A DNA stretch of 64,000 nt, from the NCBI GenBank assembly GCA_903881085.1, contig CAIRSA010000017.1:1-64000 (forward strand), in the 5' to 3' direction. Origin of the DNA: an uncultured Acidobacteriia bacterium (GTDB lineage Bacteria > Acidobacteriota > Terriglobia > Bryobacterales > Bryobacteraceae). The position numbers and the translations under genes were made by a program. The notes under the pieces are model-generated. The model was not told where the DNA came from. It ran no database searches and saw only the letters and a program-made list of their open reading frames with translations. Positions 27,211-36,120 of the stretch are shown here, piece by piece. Position 1 is the stretch's first letter; every line of letters begins with the position of its first letter.

Positions 27211-27965
27211 AGTTGCTGTTATTCGCTGTTTTTGTTTTTGGGCAGTCCGCGTTTGCACAGAACGCGGACACCCAAAAACATATCGATGATTTGGAACGTG
27301 AACTGGCCGCCTCCCGCCGTCTGCTGATGGACTGGGGCGGCCTGGTTCATTATGGCAGCGATAATTCCGAGTTGAAGAAGCCCGCGCCGGGTGTGAAGCG
27401 CGTGGTGTTTTTGGGCGACGATGTGACTGAGCATTGGGGCGAGGTCGCCGGGGCCGAGGGCGCGCCGAAATTCTTTCCTGGTAAGCCGTATTTGAATCGT
27501 GGTATCAGTCGACAGACGACAGGCCAGATGTTGATCCGCTTTCGACAGGATGTGATCGATCTTTCGCCTGCTGTGGTTGTGATTCAAGGCGGCTCGAATG
27601 ACATCGCCCGCCATGCGGGGCCGGCTAGCGAGGAGACGATTGCCGATAATTTCCAGACCATGGCTGAGTTGGCCAAGGCGCATGGCATCAAGGTTGTGTT
27701 CGCGTCTGTGCTGCCGGTGTGCGATTGCGCCGGGCATACAGTGGTGGTGTTCCGTCCCCCTGGGCGCATTATTGGGCTGAATGGTTGGATGAAGGGCTAC
27801 GCCGCGAAGAACGGGATTCCGTATATTAATTACTATCAGGCGTTGGCTGAGGGTCGCGCGATGAAGGCCGCGTATTCGGCGGATGGGTTTGTGCCGAATG
27901 AGGCGGGGTATGCCGTGATGGGGCCGCTGGCCGAGGCGGCGATTGCCGAGGCTTTGGGAAAGTGA
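27207..27965 (+). CDS. SGNH/GDSL hydrolase-like protein with lost catalytic residues
   Basis: A 252-residue secreted protein of the SGNH hydrolase family starting at ATG 27207, overlapping the previous stop (ATGA). The signal peptide is [15 protein letters not shown]. The family blocks are preserved in shape: [11 protein letters not shown] (block I), [13 protein letters not shown] (block II) and [12 protein letters not shown] (block III). However, the nucleophile Ser of GDS is Asp72, and the His of the C-terminal DxxH is Val229 ([10 protein letters not shown]). Both triad positions are missing, so a non-catalytic or altered role is likely. Confidence 0.88.
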   Translation: MKLLLFAVFVFGQSAFAQNADTQKHIDDLERELAASRRLLMDWGGLVHYGSDNSELKKPAPGVKRVVFLGDDVTEHWGEVAGAEGAPKFFPGKPYLNRGISRQTTGQMLIRFRQDVIDLSPAVVVIQGGSNDIARHAGPASEETIADNFQTMAELAKAHGIKVVFASVLPVCDCAGHTVVVFRPPGRIIGLNGWMKGYAAKNGIPYINYYQALAEGRAMKAAYSADGFVPNEAGYAVMGPLAEAAIAEALGK

Positions 27966-27975
27966 TGGCTAGGGG

Positions 27976-28350
27976 CTAATCATGAGTTGTGTGAAGACGC
28001 AGCCATCGCTCCAGTTCGTCGAAACACATCCGCCCAGACTCATAGAGGCTTAGTAAAAAAGCGTACGCCTCAGCGTCGTTGAATACCAGTCGGATTCCGT
28101 TGACTTTAAGAAAGGCGGCAGTCATCGTCACAGCTATGCGCTTGTTCCCATCGATAAACGCATGGTTCTGCGATAAGCTCTCCCACAACGCGGCGGCCTC
28201 TTGAATCAAGTCCTGATAGTAGCCACTTTGCGGCCGTGCAAGCGCAGACTCCAACGCGCCCAGATCCCTGATTCCCCCTGAACCGCCAAATTGTTCGATC
28301 AGTTTATCGTGAATGGCGATGGTGTCTTCGATTGTAGGATAGAGAGTCAC
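27976..28350 (-). CDS. doc: Doc-type toxin (death on curing, Fic fold)
   Basis: A 124-residue Doc family toxin, which phosphorylates EF-Tu in the P1 system. The Fic-Doc motif is intact: NHAFIDGNKRIAVTMTAAF. Length is normal. Its start overlaps the small gene at 28347 by 4 bp, the expected antitoxin-toxin coupling. It is the only toxin in this cluster that appears full length. Confidence 0.9.
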   Translation of the reverse strand: MTLYPTIEDTIAIHDKLIEQFGGSGGIRDLGALESALARPQSGYYQDLIQEAAALWESLSQNHAFIDGNKRIAVTMTAAFLKVNGIRLVFNDAEAYAFLLSLYESGRMCFDELERWLRLHTTHD

Positions 28351-28529
28351 TGAGCAAGACGCCGGAGCAATTCCGGATGTTGTTCGATAAACTCGTCGGC
28401 TGCACGCAGAAACGGCGATGCTGATTGGGACGAGGCGCTTTGTTGCTTAAGATAGCCGATAAATTGGCGGACTGCGTCTTGTTCCTGCGGAGTCAGTGCC
28501 CGAACTACGTCAATGATACTTTCTGTCAT
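28347..28529 (-). CDS. Putative antitoxin partner of Doc
   Basis: A 60-residue protein from ATG 28529, preceded by AGAGGGA. A longer frame to 28604 exists but has no comparable ribosome site. The sequence is helical (ESIIDVVRALTPQEQDAVRQFI, LRAADEFIEQHPELLRRL) and does not match Phd closely. Antitoxin identity rests mainly on size, position and the 4-bp overlap with doc. Confidence 0.68.
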   Translation of the reverse strand: MTESIIDVVRALTPQEQDAVRQFIGYLKQQSASSQSASPFLRAADEFIEQHPELLRRLAQ

Positions 28530-28689
28530 AGCGATGTCCCTCTTCGAATTATATCGCTTAGGCAAGCTGGATGCTTCCTGGCGCCGGCTGTCTTTGGATT
28601 TCACTTCCCATCGTGGGCCGAAGGGGCCGGTTACGCGGTGGTGGCCTCGCTGGCCACGGCGGCCGATGCAGCGGCGCTAGAATAATAGG

Positions 28690-28944
28690 ATGCTTACGGA
28701 TTTAATTCACGCTGCCATGCAACGGGCAGAGTACGAAATAATCGAAGATCCGAATCCCTATTTCGGACGAATCCCCGGCTGCAAAGGTGTTTGGGCGACT
28801 GCTCCGAGTTTAGAAGCATGCCGCGAAGAACTCCAGAGTGTTTTGGAGGAATGGATTGTACTTGGGCTTCGCCTTGGACATCCGATCCCGGCTATCGATG
28901 GCATTTCAGTTGGTCAAGACAAGCTCGAACCAGTCGATGCCTAA
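28690..28944 (+). CDS. hicB: HicB-like antitoxin
   Basis: An 84-residue HicB-family antitoxin with the partial RNase-H-like fold (YFGRIPGCKGVWATAPSLEACREELQ, EEWIVLGLRLGHPIP). It neutralises HicA mRNA interferase. The order hicB then hicA is seen in many acidobacterial and cyanobacterial modules. It overlaps the hicA remnant by 8 bp. Confidence 0.85.
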   Translation: MLTDLIHAAMQRAEYEIIEDPNPYFGRIPGCKGVWATAPSLEACREELQSVLEEWIVLGLRLGHPIPAIDGISVGQDKLEPVDA

Positions 28945-29071
28945 ACTGAAGCCTGTCTCTCTTAGAGAGTTGATACGCCGACTGCGCGCGTTGGTGTTTG
29001 ATGGTCCCTACCACGGCGGAAAGCATCCGGTCATATTTCGTGGCTATGAACGTTACAAAGAGGCGGTGTAA
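28937..29071 (+). pseudogene. hicA: Truncated HicA toxin
   Basis: A 44-residue frame carrying the N-terminal part of HicA: VSLRELIRRLRALVFDGPYHGGKHPVIFRG, including the catalytic-type His in GGKHP. The rest (usually another 25-35 residues forming the final strands and helix) is absent, and the frame ends in YERYKEAV. The toxin is therefore probably inactive. It overlaps hicB by 8 bp. Confidence 0.78.
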
Positions 29072-29076
29072 AGCGA

Positions 29077-29379
29077 ATGATGACTACATGGGACTTAGGC
29101 GATTGGATACTCGTCGCGTTTCTCCTCCTCTGTGTCCTAACCGGTCCAGTTGCTATCTTCGTCTACATGTTCATTGGGGAATACGCAGGAGGCGAATGGT
29201 GGACTGAGAAGAAACAAAAGTGGCATGCCTGTAAAGGCTTCAATCAGAAAGTAATGTATTTCCTTGCGTTTAATTTATCTATCGTGTGGATGATATGTCT
29301 GCTTCTCTTTACGTTCTTCTTTGGTAGCAGCTATCCGTCCAGAGATAACCGACAGTTAAGGTACCGCAGGAGGCGTTGA
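29077..29379 (+). CDS. Small hypothetical membrane protein
   Basis: A 100-residue predicted inner-membrane protein with two hydrophobic helices (WILVAFLLLCVLTGPVAIFVY and YFLAFNLSIVWMICLLLFTFF) and a basic C-terminus (RQLRYRRRR). No family recognised. It starts 5 bp after the hicA remnant, and its last 24 bp overlap the antisense parE remnant. Base composition is AT-richer than its neighbours, consistent with an acquired segment. Confidence 0.5.
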   Translation: MMTTWDLGDWILVAFLLLCVLTGPVAIFVYMFIGEYAGGEWWTEKKQKWHACKGFNQKVMYFLAFNLSIVWMICLLLFTFFFGSSYPSRDNRQLRYRRRR

Positions 29380-29487
29380 CATTCCAATACTTCTGATTGA
29401 AGGGTATTGGCGCAAGTTGATAAGGTCTTCAGCGATTCCATCGATATCGCCGATTGCGTGTGGGGAAATTTCAACGCGAAAACCCAT
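29356..29487 (-). pseudogene. Truncated ParE/RelE-type toxin
   Basis: A 43-residue frame beginning MGFRVEISPHAIGDIDGIAED, the start of a ParE/RelE toxin, after which the similarity stops and the frame ends at TAA. A full toxin would be about 90-110 residues. It overlaps the upstream antitoxin by 17 bp, the expected coupling. Confidence 0.7.
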
Positions 29488-29758
29488 GCTTCTTGCGCAG
29501 GCGTTCCTCTGCCACTTCGAAAGGAATTCCTTCTCCTCTTTTGATTTGCTCCATTCCGATACGAATGTTCGCGATTGTCTCGGCTCGCTCCAGGCGGTCA
29601 AGTATCATTTGATAGCTCTCCGCATCTTGAACCACCAACTCTGCGCGGCCATTGACCGTGAGCACCAGCGGGGTCTTGTTTTCTTTAAGCTTGCCAACGT
29701 AATCCTTAATGTTGCGCTGGAATTCCGTAACGGAGCGAATCTCTCTCAGGTCAATCAT
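29471..29758 (-). CDS. Phd/YefM family antitoxin
   Basis: A 95-residue antitoxin with the N-terminal Phd/YefM DNA-binding fold (IRSVTEFQRNIKDYVGKLKENKTPLVLTVNGRAELVVQDAES, written in two halves of that stretch) and a toxin-binding C-terminus (GEGIPFEVAEERLRKKHGF). Because the downstream toxin is truncated, it is now an orphan antitoxin. Confidence 0.85.
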   Translation of the reverse strand: MIDLREIRSVTEFQRNIKDYVGKLKENKTPLVLTVNGRAELVVQDAESYQMILDRLERAETIANIRIGMEQIKRGEGIPFEVAEERLRKKHGFSR

Positions 29759-29824
29759 TGTTATCCTCCATCATGCTTAAAGCAGATAATTCCATGTTAG
29801 CGCGAAAGCCGCCAGCAAACCAAG

Positions 29825-31129
29825 TCACCGCCAATACTCTGGCAAACCCCGCTTCGTCTCCCGCAAGATCTCCAAAATCGTAGCCCGCTCGGCCGCGCCC
29901 AGGCCGGCGAACGGCTTTGACTGATCCGCGCCCGTCAGCACCTCAAACAGCCGCTTGTAAATATAATCCAAAGCCGGCTTCGGAAGCGCGTCGAACGCAT
30001 CCGTGTAGATCACATAGCTGCAGCGGTTGCGGAACATGCGCGTCTTCAAATCCAAATCCCGCAGCGAACGGCCCTTCCCGTCGCGGGGACCCGCCGCGGC
30101 GAAGTCCGCTGCAAACGTCGTCGGTCCTTTCACCGGCGACTTCAGCGGCTGCTCTTCGGTGAAGAGCATGTACTTCAGCAGCACCTCTGAAGCCCCGTAG
30201 ATGCGGCGCTTCGTCGAATCGGACCACTCGGTCATCGGTCGGCCCAATGCCTTGTTCATCCCCTCCTGCTGCGACAGCGCCATGCGGGTTTCGTAGTTCA
30301 CCCTTGTAATCAGATTGTGCATGCGGGCCTGGTGTTCCAGCAGGAGTAGGCCCACAATCTCGCTGTACGGCGAAAGATACGGCTCCGTGTTCACCAGCTT
30401 CTTAAGGCTAGTCAGGTTGGCACCCTTCTCCAGGTCGAGCTTATCGGGGTGGTCGCGGTCTAGCGCGAAGATGTTCCCCATGTGGCGCGCCGTGCCGTGC
30501 GTGCCGCTCACATACCAGCCGCCCCAGCGCTCTTCGAACGGGCTGCGGTCGTCCGATGAGAACCCGCCCGCCTGGAATAGCGGGAAGCCGTCGAGTCCCG
30601 TGAACACCGACCGCACCAGATGCCCCGGCACGCCCAGCGTCTTCGGCGATGCGTGGCATTGCAGGCATTCGTCGCGACGCGTGAACTCTGGCGAGGCGGA
30701 GTTGCGCTGGTTCAGCGAATAGAAGATCGCGCCTTTCTGCGGATCCACTGACGAGACCTCAATCACATCGCCGTCCTGCACCCAGCCGATATAGATGTCG
30801 TCGCCGAAGTAGAGGGCGCGCGGGGTTTCGGGCGAGATGCGGTTGATCTGCAGACTGGTCTTCGAGAACACCAGCATCTGCGATGTCGTGGGAATGCGCA
30901 GTTCGCGCAGTACCGAGCGCAGCCAGCCGTGCTTGGCATCGAACGTGAGCTTTGCATCGCCCGAGGCCAGTCGCGCGCGCAGCCGCGTGATCGGGTCGTG
31001 CAGCGTGCCGATGTTGTAGCTGATCGACGGGTCCTCTGTGGGCAGGATGTACGACCCTTCCAGCGTGACGTTCGAAAGCGTCTGCGCGGGCAGGGAACTG
31101 GCGGCGAGGAATAGGAATAGGGGTATCAA
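29825..31129 (-). CDS. Exported haem-motif protein, uncharacterised
   Basis: A 434-residue secreted protein from TTG 31129, chosen because AGGAG lies 6-7 bp upstream and the N-terminus becomes a signal peptide (IPLFLFLAASSLPA). The longer frame to 31243 runs into a dispersed repeat. One cytochrome-type CLQCH motif follows the sequence RNSASPEFTRRDE. Other conserved-looking parts are GLDGFPLFQAGGFSSDDRSPFEERWGG (split here: GLDGFPLFQ, DDRSPFEERW), and HRHMGN-like GTARHMGNIFAL. No second haem motif seen. I do not recognise a named family. Confidence 0.75.
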   Translation of the reverse strand: MIPLFLFLAASSLPAQTLSNVTLEGSYILPTEDPSISYNIGTLHDPITRLRARLASGDAKLTFDAKHGWLRSVLRELRIPTTSQMLVFSKTSLQINRISPETPRALYFGDDIYIGWVQDGDVIEVSSVDPQKGAIFYSLNQRNSASPEFTRRDECLQCHASPKTLGVPGHLVRSVFTGLDGFPLFQAGGFSSDDRSPFEERWGGWYVSGTHGTARHMGNIFALDRDHPDKLDLEKGANLTSLKKLVNTEPYLSPYSEIVGLLLLEHQARMHNLITRVNYETRMALSQQEGMNKALGRPMTEWSDSTKRRIYGASEVLLKYMLFTEEQPLKSPVKGPTTFAADFAAAGPRDGKGRSLRDLDLKTRMFRNRCSYVIYTDAFDALPKPALDYIYKRLFEVLTGADQSKPFAGLGAAERATILEILRETKRGLPEYWR

Positions 31130-31227
31130 CGCGGATCTCCTAACTATATTGGAGCAATTGGGTCGCCACGAACAATCCCCAAAGCCGGGCGGCGAAACCG
31201 AAACCGCCACAGCGTGGCGAGATTTGG

Positions 31228-31336
31228 TTTTATCCGTGTCCATCTGTGTTCATCCGTGGTTAATGATGTCTTGGTCCAGTACCGAGACACGAACAAAATT
31301 AACCACCGATGAACACAGATGGACACAGATGAACAC
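31228..31336. repeat. Inverted repeat of the CATCTGTGTTCATC type
   Basis: Left arm 31230-31264 (TATCCGTGTCCATCTGTG onwards) and right arm 31298-31334 are near-complementary over about 35 bp, separated by 33 bp. It is a perfect-looking large hairpin upstream of nifJ. Sequences of this kind are widespread intergenic repeats in several soil phyla. Confidence 0.85.
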
Positions 31337-31520
31337 AGCACAACAAAAGAATTGCGGATTCCACCTTGCGCCATTTGCCTCGCACGCAATCACCCCCGCC
31401 CCGTGGGTCTGCGTGAAATTCCGCATCGCTCCTCGCCGCACTACTGAATTCCTTAAATAATGAAATTGGCCCCTCGCGTGCAACTTGATGAGTTCTGAAA
31501 CAGGGAGGCACCGCCAAAAC

Positions 31521-34500
31521 ATGACCCGCCCGAAAGTAACGCTCGATGGCAACGAAGCAGCAGCCTACGTAGCGCACAAGACCAACGAAGTGATCGCCAT
31601 CTATCCAATCACGCCCTCGTCCCCAATGGGCGAATGGAGCGATGAGTGGTCCTCGCGCGGCAAACCAAATATCTGGGGCTCCGTCCCCTCCGTGATCGAA
31701 ATGCAGAGCGAGGGCGGCGCCGCTGGCGCATTGCACGGCGCGCTGCAAGCTGGAGCGCTTTCGACAACCTTCACTTCATCGCAGGGATTGTTGTTGATGA
31801 TCCCCAACATGTATAAGATCGCCGGCGAACTGACGCCGACCGTAATGCATGTGGCCGCCCGCTCGCTCGCCGCGCAGGGCCTCTCCATCTTCGGAGACCA
31901 CCAGGACGTAATGGCCGTTCGCCAGACCGGCTACGCGCTGATTGCCTCTAATTCCGTCCAGGAAGTGATGGACTTCGCGCTCATCTCGCAGGCCGCCACG
32001 CTGGAATCCCGCGTCCCGTTCGTACATTTCTTCGACGGCTTCCGCACCTCGCACGAAGTCGCCAAGGTTGAGCAGTTGGATGTGGAAGACATGCGCGCCA
32101 TGGTGGATGACGAACTGGTTCGCGCGCACCGCAAACGCGCCCTTTCGCCCGATCATCCCGTGCTGCGCGGCACCGCGCAAAACCCCGACGTCTATTTCCA
32201 GGCTCGCGAAACAGTCAACCCGTACTACATCGCTTGCCCGCAGATCGTGCAGAATGCGATGGACAAGTTCGCCAACATCGTCGGACGCCAGTATCATCTG
32301 TTCGACTACATTGGCGCGCCCGATGCCGAACGCGTCATCGTGCTGATGGGCTCCGGTGCAGAAGCCGTGGAAGAGACCGTCAACTACATGGTGGAGCGTG
32401 GCGAAAAGGTCGGCGCAATCAAGATCCACTTGTATCGCCCGTTCTCGGTCGAACACTTCATCGCAGCCATCCCGGCCACCGCGAAAACGCTGGTCGTGTT
32501 GGACCGCACCAAAGAGCCCGGCTCCATCGGAGAGCCGCTCTACATGGACGTGATCACCGCGATGGCGGAATCGCCCGATGGTCCCAAGCCGCGCGTTATC
32601 GGAGGCCGCTTCGGCCTCTCCTCGAAAGAGTTCACCCCGGCCATGATCGCCGCCGTGTTCGCGGAAGCTGGCAAAGCGAAACCGAAGAATCATTTCACCA
32701 TCGGCATCTACGACGATGTCACGCACACCAGCCTCGATTGGGATCCCACCTATTCGACCGAAGACCCGGCAACAGTGCGCTGCCTGTTCTACGGACTGGG
32801 CGCGGACGGCACGGTTGGCGCCAACAAGAACTCCATCAAGATCATCGGCGAAGACACCGAGAACTACGCACAGGGCTACTTCGTGTACGATTCGAAGAAG
32901 TCCGGTTCGGTCACAATCTCGCACCTGCGCTTTGGCTCCAAGCCGATCCGCTCCAGCTATCTGGTGAACAACGCCAACTTCATCGCCTGCCATCAGTTCA
33001 CGTTCCTGGAACGGTTGAACGTGCTCGACGCGGCGATGCCCGGCGCGGTGTTCCTGCTGAACAGCCCTTATAGCGCTGAGGAAGTTTGGGATCACCTGCC
33101 GCTCAACGTGCAAGAAAAGATCATCGCTCTGAAGTTGAAGTTCTACGTGATCGATGGTTACGCGGTGGGCCGCGATTCAGGCATGGGCAACCGCATCAAC
33201 ACCATTATGCAGACCTGCTTCTTCGCTATTAGCGGCGTGCTGCCGAAGGACGAAGCCATCGGGGCCATCAAGAAGGCCATTGAAAAGACCTACGGCCGCC
33301 GCGGTGAGGCGGTGGTGCGCAAGAATTTTGCGGCAGTCGATGCCGCGCTCGATCATCTGCATGAAGTCCGGGTACCGGCAACAGCCACAAGCCGGTTTAA
33401 CATCCTCCCTCCTGTCCCCCAACAGGCCCCGGACTTCGTGCGGAATGTACTCGGAAAAATCATCGAAGGCCGCGGCGACATGCTGCCGGTCAGCGCCATG
33501 CCGATCGACGGCACCTACCCCACAGGCACCGCGATGTGGGAGAAGCGCAACATCGCACAGGATGTTCCTGTGTGGGATGAGCAGCTTTGCATCCAGTGCG
33601 GCAAGTGCGTTCTGGTCTGCCCGCATGCCACTATCCGCAGCAAGATCGCGGAAAAGACGGCACTGGCCGGCGCGCCCGAAACCTTTAAGTCCACTTCCGC
33701 GCGGTGGAAGGATTTCGGCGACAAGATGTACCTGCTGCAAGTCGCGGTAGAAGACTGCACCGGCTGCGGCCTGTGTGTCGCGGTCTGCCCGGCCAAGAGC
33801 AAGAGCAACGTGAAGCACAAGGCGCTAGACATGGCTCCGCAGCTTCCGCTGCGCGAACCGGAACGTAAGAATTGGGATTTCTTCCTCAACCTGCCTGAGA
33901 CTGGCCGCGAGACCATGAACCATGCGGTGTTGAAAGATGTCCAGGTGCTGCAACCGCTGTTTGAATTCTCGGGCGCATGCTCGGGTTGCGGTGAAACGCC
34001 GTACATCAAACTGGTCACGCAGTTGTTCGGCGACCGCATGATTGTCGCCAACGCCACGGGCTGCTCGTCGATTTATGGCGGCAACCTGCCCACCACTCCT
34101 TACACGCAGAACTGCGAAGGGCGCGGGCCGGCCTGGTCGAACTCACTGTTTGAAGACAACGCCGAGTTCGGCTTGGGCATGCGCTTAAGCATCGATCAAC
34201 AGTCGCTGCAAGCCAAGGACCTGTTGACGAAATTGAAAGCGCAAGTTGGCGAAGAGTTTGCCGATACGATCCTCACTGCCGATCAATCGACGGAGCCGTT
34301 GATCTTCAAGCAGCGCGCCCGAGTGGCTGAGTTGAAGTTGAAGCTCGCGGCGATTGATTCGCCGGAATCCAAGAACCTGGTGAGTATCGCTGACGCCCTG
34401 GTCAAGAAGAGCGTTTGGATCTTCGGTGGTGACGGCTGGGCGTATGACATCGGCTTCGGCGGTTTGGACCATGTCCTTTCCACCGGCCGCAACGTCAACA

Positions 34501-35084
34501 TCCTGGTGATGGATACGGAAGTCTACTCCAACACAGGCGGCCAGATGTCGAAGGCAACTCCGCGCGGTGCGGTGGCGAAGTTCGCTGCCGGCGGCAAGCC
34601 CTCCGGGAAGAAAGACCTGGGGCTGATGGCCATGATGTACGGCAACGTCTACGTAGCTCGCATCGCCATGGGCGCCAGTGACGCGCAGACGCTGAAGGCA
34701 TTTGTCGAAGCCGAAGCTCACGATGGTCCGTCAATCATCATCGCTTACAGCCACTGCATCGCACACGGTTACGACATGGTGCATGGCCTGGAGCAGCAGA
34801 AGGCAGCTGTCGATAGCGGCTACTGGCCGCTGTTCCGCTACAATCCGGGACTCGAAGAGCAAGGCAAGAATCCGTTCCAACTCGATTCGCGCGCACCTTC
34901 GCTACCGCTTGAAAAGTACATTTATAACGAGACACGCTACACCATGCTCGTGCAGAGCGATCCGACAGCCGCGGCGCGGTTGTTGATCGAAGCCAAGAAC
35001 GATGTGAGGACGCGCCGCGCGTTCTACGAACACCTGGCCGAGAACGCGAAACCGGCAACCAAAGAGGATCCAGCCCATGTCTAG
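31521..35084 (+). CDS. nifJ: Pyruvate:ferredoxin (flavodoxin) oxidoreductase
   Basis: A single-chain PFOR of about 1187 residues that oxidises pyruvate to acetyl-CoA, CO2 and reduced ferredoxin. Domain I begins at AAAYVAHKTNEVIAIYPITPSSPMGEW. Two 4Fe-4S ferredoxin motifs are present (CIQCGKCVLVCPHATIRS and CTGCGLCVAVCPA), then the proximal-cluster Cys in GACSGCGETPYIKL and the ThPP-binding GDGWAYDIGFGGLDHVL segment. Two starts are possible: ATG 31485/31488 or ATG 31521 before TRPKVTLDGNEA; I prefer the latter, since a GGGAGG lies 13 bp upstream. It overlaps the DHOD-like gene by 8 bp. Confidence 0.96.
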   Translation: MTRPKVTLDGNEAAAYVAHKTNEVIAIYPITPSSPMGEWSDEWSSRGKPNIWGSVPSVIEMQSEGGAAGALHGALQAGALSTTFTSSQGLLLMIPNMYKIAGELTPTVMHVAARSLAAQGLSIFGDHQDVMAVRQTGYALIASNSVQEVMDFALISQAATLESRVPFVHFFDGFRTSHEVAKVEQLDVEDMRAMVDDELVRAHRKRALSPDHPVLRGTAQNPDVYFQARETVNPYYIACPQIVQNAMDKFANIVGRQYHLFDYIGAPDAERVIVLMGSGAEAVEETVNYMVERGEKVGAIKIHLYRPFSVEHFIAAIPATAKTLVVLDRTKEPGSIGEPLYMDVITAMAESPDGPKPRVIGGRFGLSSKEFTPAMIAAVFAEAGKAKPKNHFTIGIYDDVTHTSLDWDPTYSTEDPATVRCLFYGLGADGTVGANKNSIKIIGEDTENYAQGYFVYDSKKSGSVTISHLRFGSKPIRSSYLVNNANFIACHQFTFLERLNVLDAAMPGAVFLLNSPYSAEEVWDHLPLNVQEKIIALKLKFYVIDGYAVGRDSGMGNRINTIMQTCFFAISGVLPKDEAIGAIKKAIEKTYGRRGEAVVRKNFAAVDAALDHLHEVRVPATATSRFNILPPVPQQAPDFVRNVLGKIIEGRGDMLPVSAMPIDGTYPTGTAMWEKRNIAQDVPVWDEQLCIQCGKCVLVCPHATIRSKIAEKTALAGAPETFKSTSARWKDFGDKMYLLQVAVEDCTGCGLCVAVCPAKSKSNVKHKALDMAPQLPLREPERKNWDFFLNLPETGRETMNHAVLKDVQVLQPLFEFSGACSGCGETPYIKLVTQLFGDRMIVANATGCSSIYGGNLPTTPYTQNCEGRGPAWSNSLFEDNAEFGLGMRLSIDQQSLQAKDLLTKLKAQVGEEFADTILTADQSTEPLIFKQRARVAELKLKLAAIDSPESKNLVSIADALVKKSVWIFGGDGWAYDIGFGGLDHVLSTGRNVNILVMDTEVYSNTGGQMSKATPRGAVAKFAAGGKPSGKKDLGLMAMMYGNVYVARIAMGASDAQTLKAFVEAEAHDGPSIIIAYSHCIAHGYDMVHGLEQQKAAVDSGYWPLFRYNPGLEEQGKNPFQLDSRAPSLPLEKYIYNETRYTMLVQSDPTAAARLLIEAKNDVRTRRAFYEHLAENAKPATKEDPAHV

Positions 35085-36102
35085 CAATCATGAAGTGAAC
35101 CTGACTACGAACTATCTGGGATTGAAACTGCGCAGCCCGCTAGTGGCTTCAGCGGGCCCGCTTTGCAAGGATATCGACCATATCCGGCGCATGGAGGACG
35201 CAGGGGTTTCCGCCATTGTTCTGCACTCGCTGTTCGAGGAGCAGATTGAGATGGAGAGCGAAGATCTCGATCGCTCGTTGGAAGCCGGCTCTCAGAGTTA
35301 TGCCGAGTCGTTGACCTACCTGCCTGAAATGGGCGCGTATAACATGGGGCCGGATGCGTATTTGAATCACCTGCGCAAGGCCAAGGAGGCGGTGACGGTG
35401 CCCGTCATTGCCAGCCTCAACGGCAACTCCATGGGCGGCTGGATCCGCTATGCGCGCATGATGGAAGACGCCGGGGCCGATGGATTGGAGTTGAACGTTT
35501 ACGATCTGCCGACTGACCCTGACTTCACTGGAGCGCAGATTGAAGCCGACTGCATTAACCTGGTAAAACACGTCGTGAAGTCCGTGCACATTCCAGTTGC
35601 GGTGAAAATAGGCCCGTTCTTCAGCAGCATTCCCAATATGGTGCGCCGATTTAGCGATGCCGGCGCGAAGGGCGTGGTGCTGTTTAACCGCTTCTATCAG
35701 CCGGATTTCGATCTGCAGACTCTTGAGGTCGTCCCCGATCTGTTGCTCAGCAACTCGTCGGAACTTCTGCTACGGCTGCACTGGACGGCGATCTGTTATG
35801 GCAAGGTTCATTGCGACCTGGCTATCACAGGCGGCGTGCATTCGGCTTTCGATGTTTTGAAATCGATGATGGCCGGCGCGCGTGTAGCGATGATGACCTC
35901 GGTGATGTTGCGCCGCGGCATCGGCTTCGTGACCGAGATCGAGCGCGAATTGAAGGCGTGGATGCAGGAGAATGAGTACGATTCGATCCAGCAGATGCAG
36001 GGCTCGATGAGTTATCAGTCGGTGCCGAATACCTCGGCGTTTGAACGCGGAAATTACATGCGCGTGCTGTCGAGCTATGCTTTGAAGTCTCGCGTGATGT
36101 AG
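35077..36102 (+). CDS. Dihydroorotate dehydrogenase-like protein
   Basis: A 341-residue flavoprotein TIM barrel of the DHOD family (NYLGLKLRSPLVASAGPL, SLNGNSMGGWIRYARMMEDAG, VKIGPFFSSI, ITGGVHSAFDVLKSMMAGA). It is translated with nifJ (8-bp overlap), an arrangement found in several phyla. True pyrimidine synthesis is doubtful; a PFOR-associated flavin oxidoreductase role is inferred from this linkage. Confidence 0.88.
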   Translation: MSSNHEVNLTTNYLGLKLRSPLVASAGPLCKDIDHIRRMEDAGVSAIVLHSLFEEQIEMESEDLDRSLEAGSQSYAESLTYLPEMGAYNMGPDAYLNHLRKAKEAVTVPVIASLNGNSMGGWIRYARMMEDAGADGLELNVYDLPTDPDFTGAQIEADCINLVKHVVKSVHIPVAVKIGPFFSSIPNMVRRFSDAGAKGVVLFNRFYQPDFDLQTLEVVPDLLLSNSSELLLRLHWTAICYGKVHCDLAITGGVHSAFDVLKSMMAGARVAMMTSVMLRRGIGFVTEIERELKAWMQENEYDSIQQMQGSMSYQSVPNTSAFERGNYMRVLSSYALKSRVM

Positions 36103-36120
36103 CGGAGAATGGCATTCTGC

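Noticed and set aside
31130-31243. N-terminal extension of the haem protein at 29825
   Set aside because: It runs into a dispersed inverted repeat, while TTG 31129 has a good ribosome site and gives a signal peptide.
31776-33113. 445-residue frame antisense to nifJ
   Set aside because: NifJ has intact motifs on the other strand. The antisense frame is His/Val/Arg-rich without domains.
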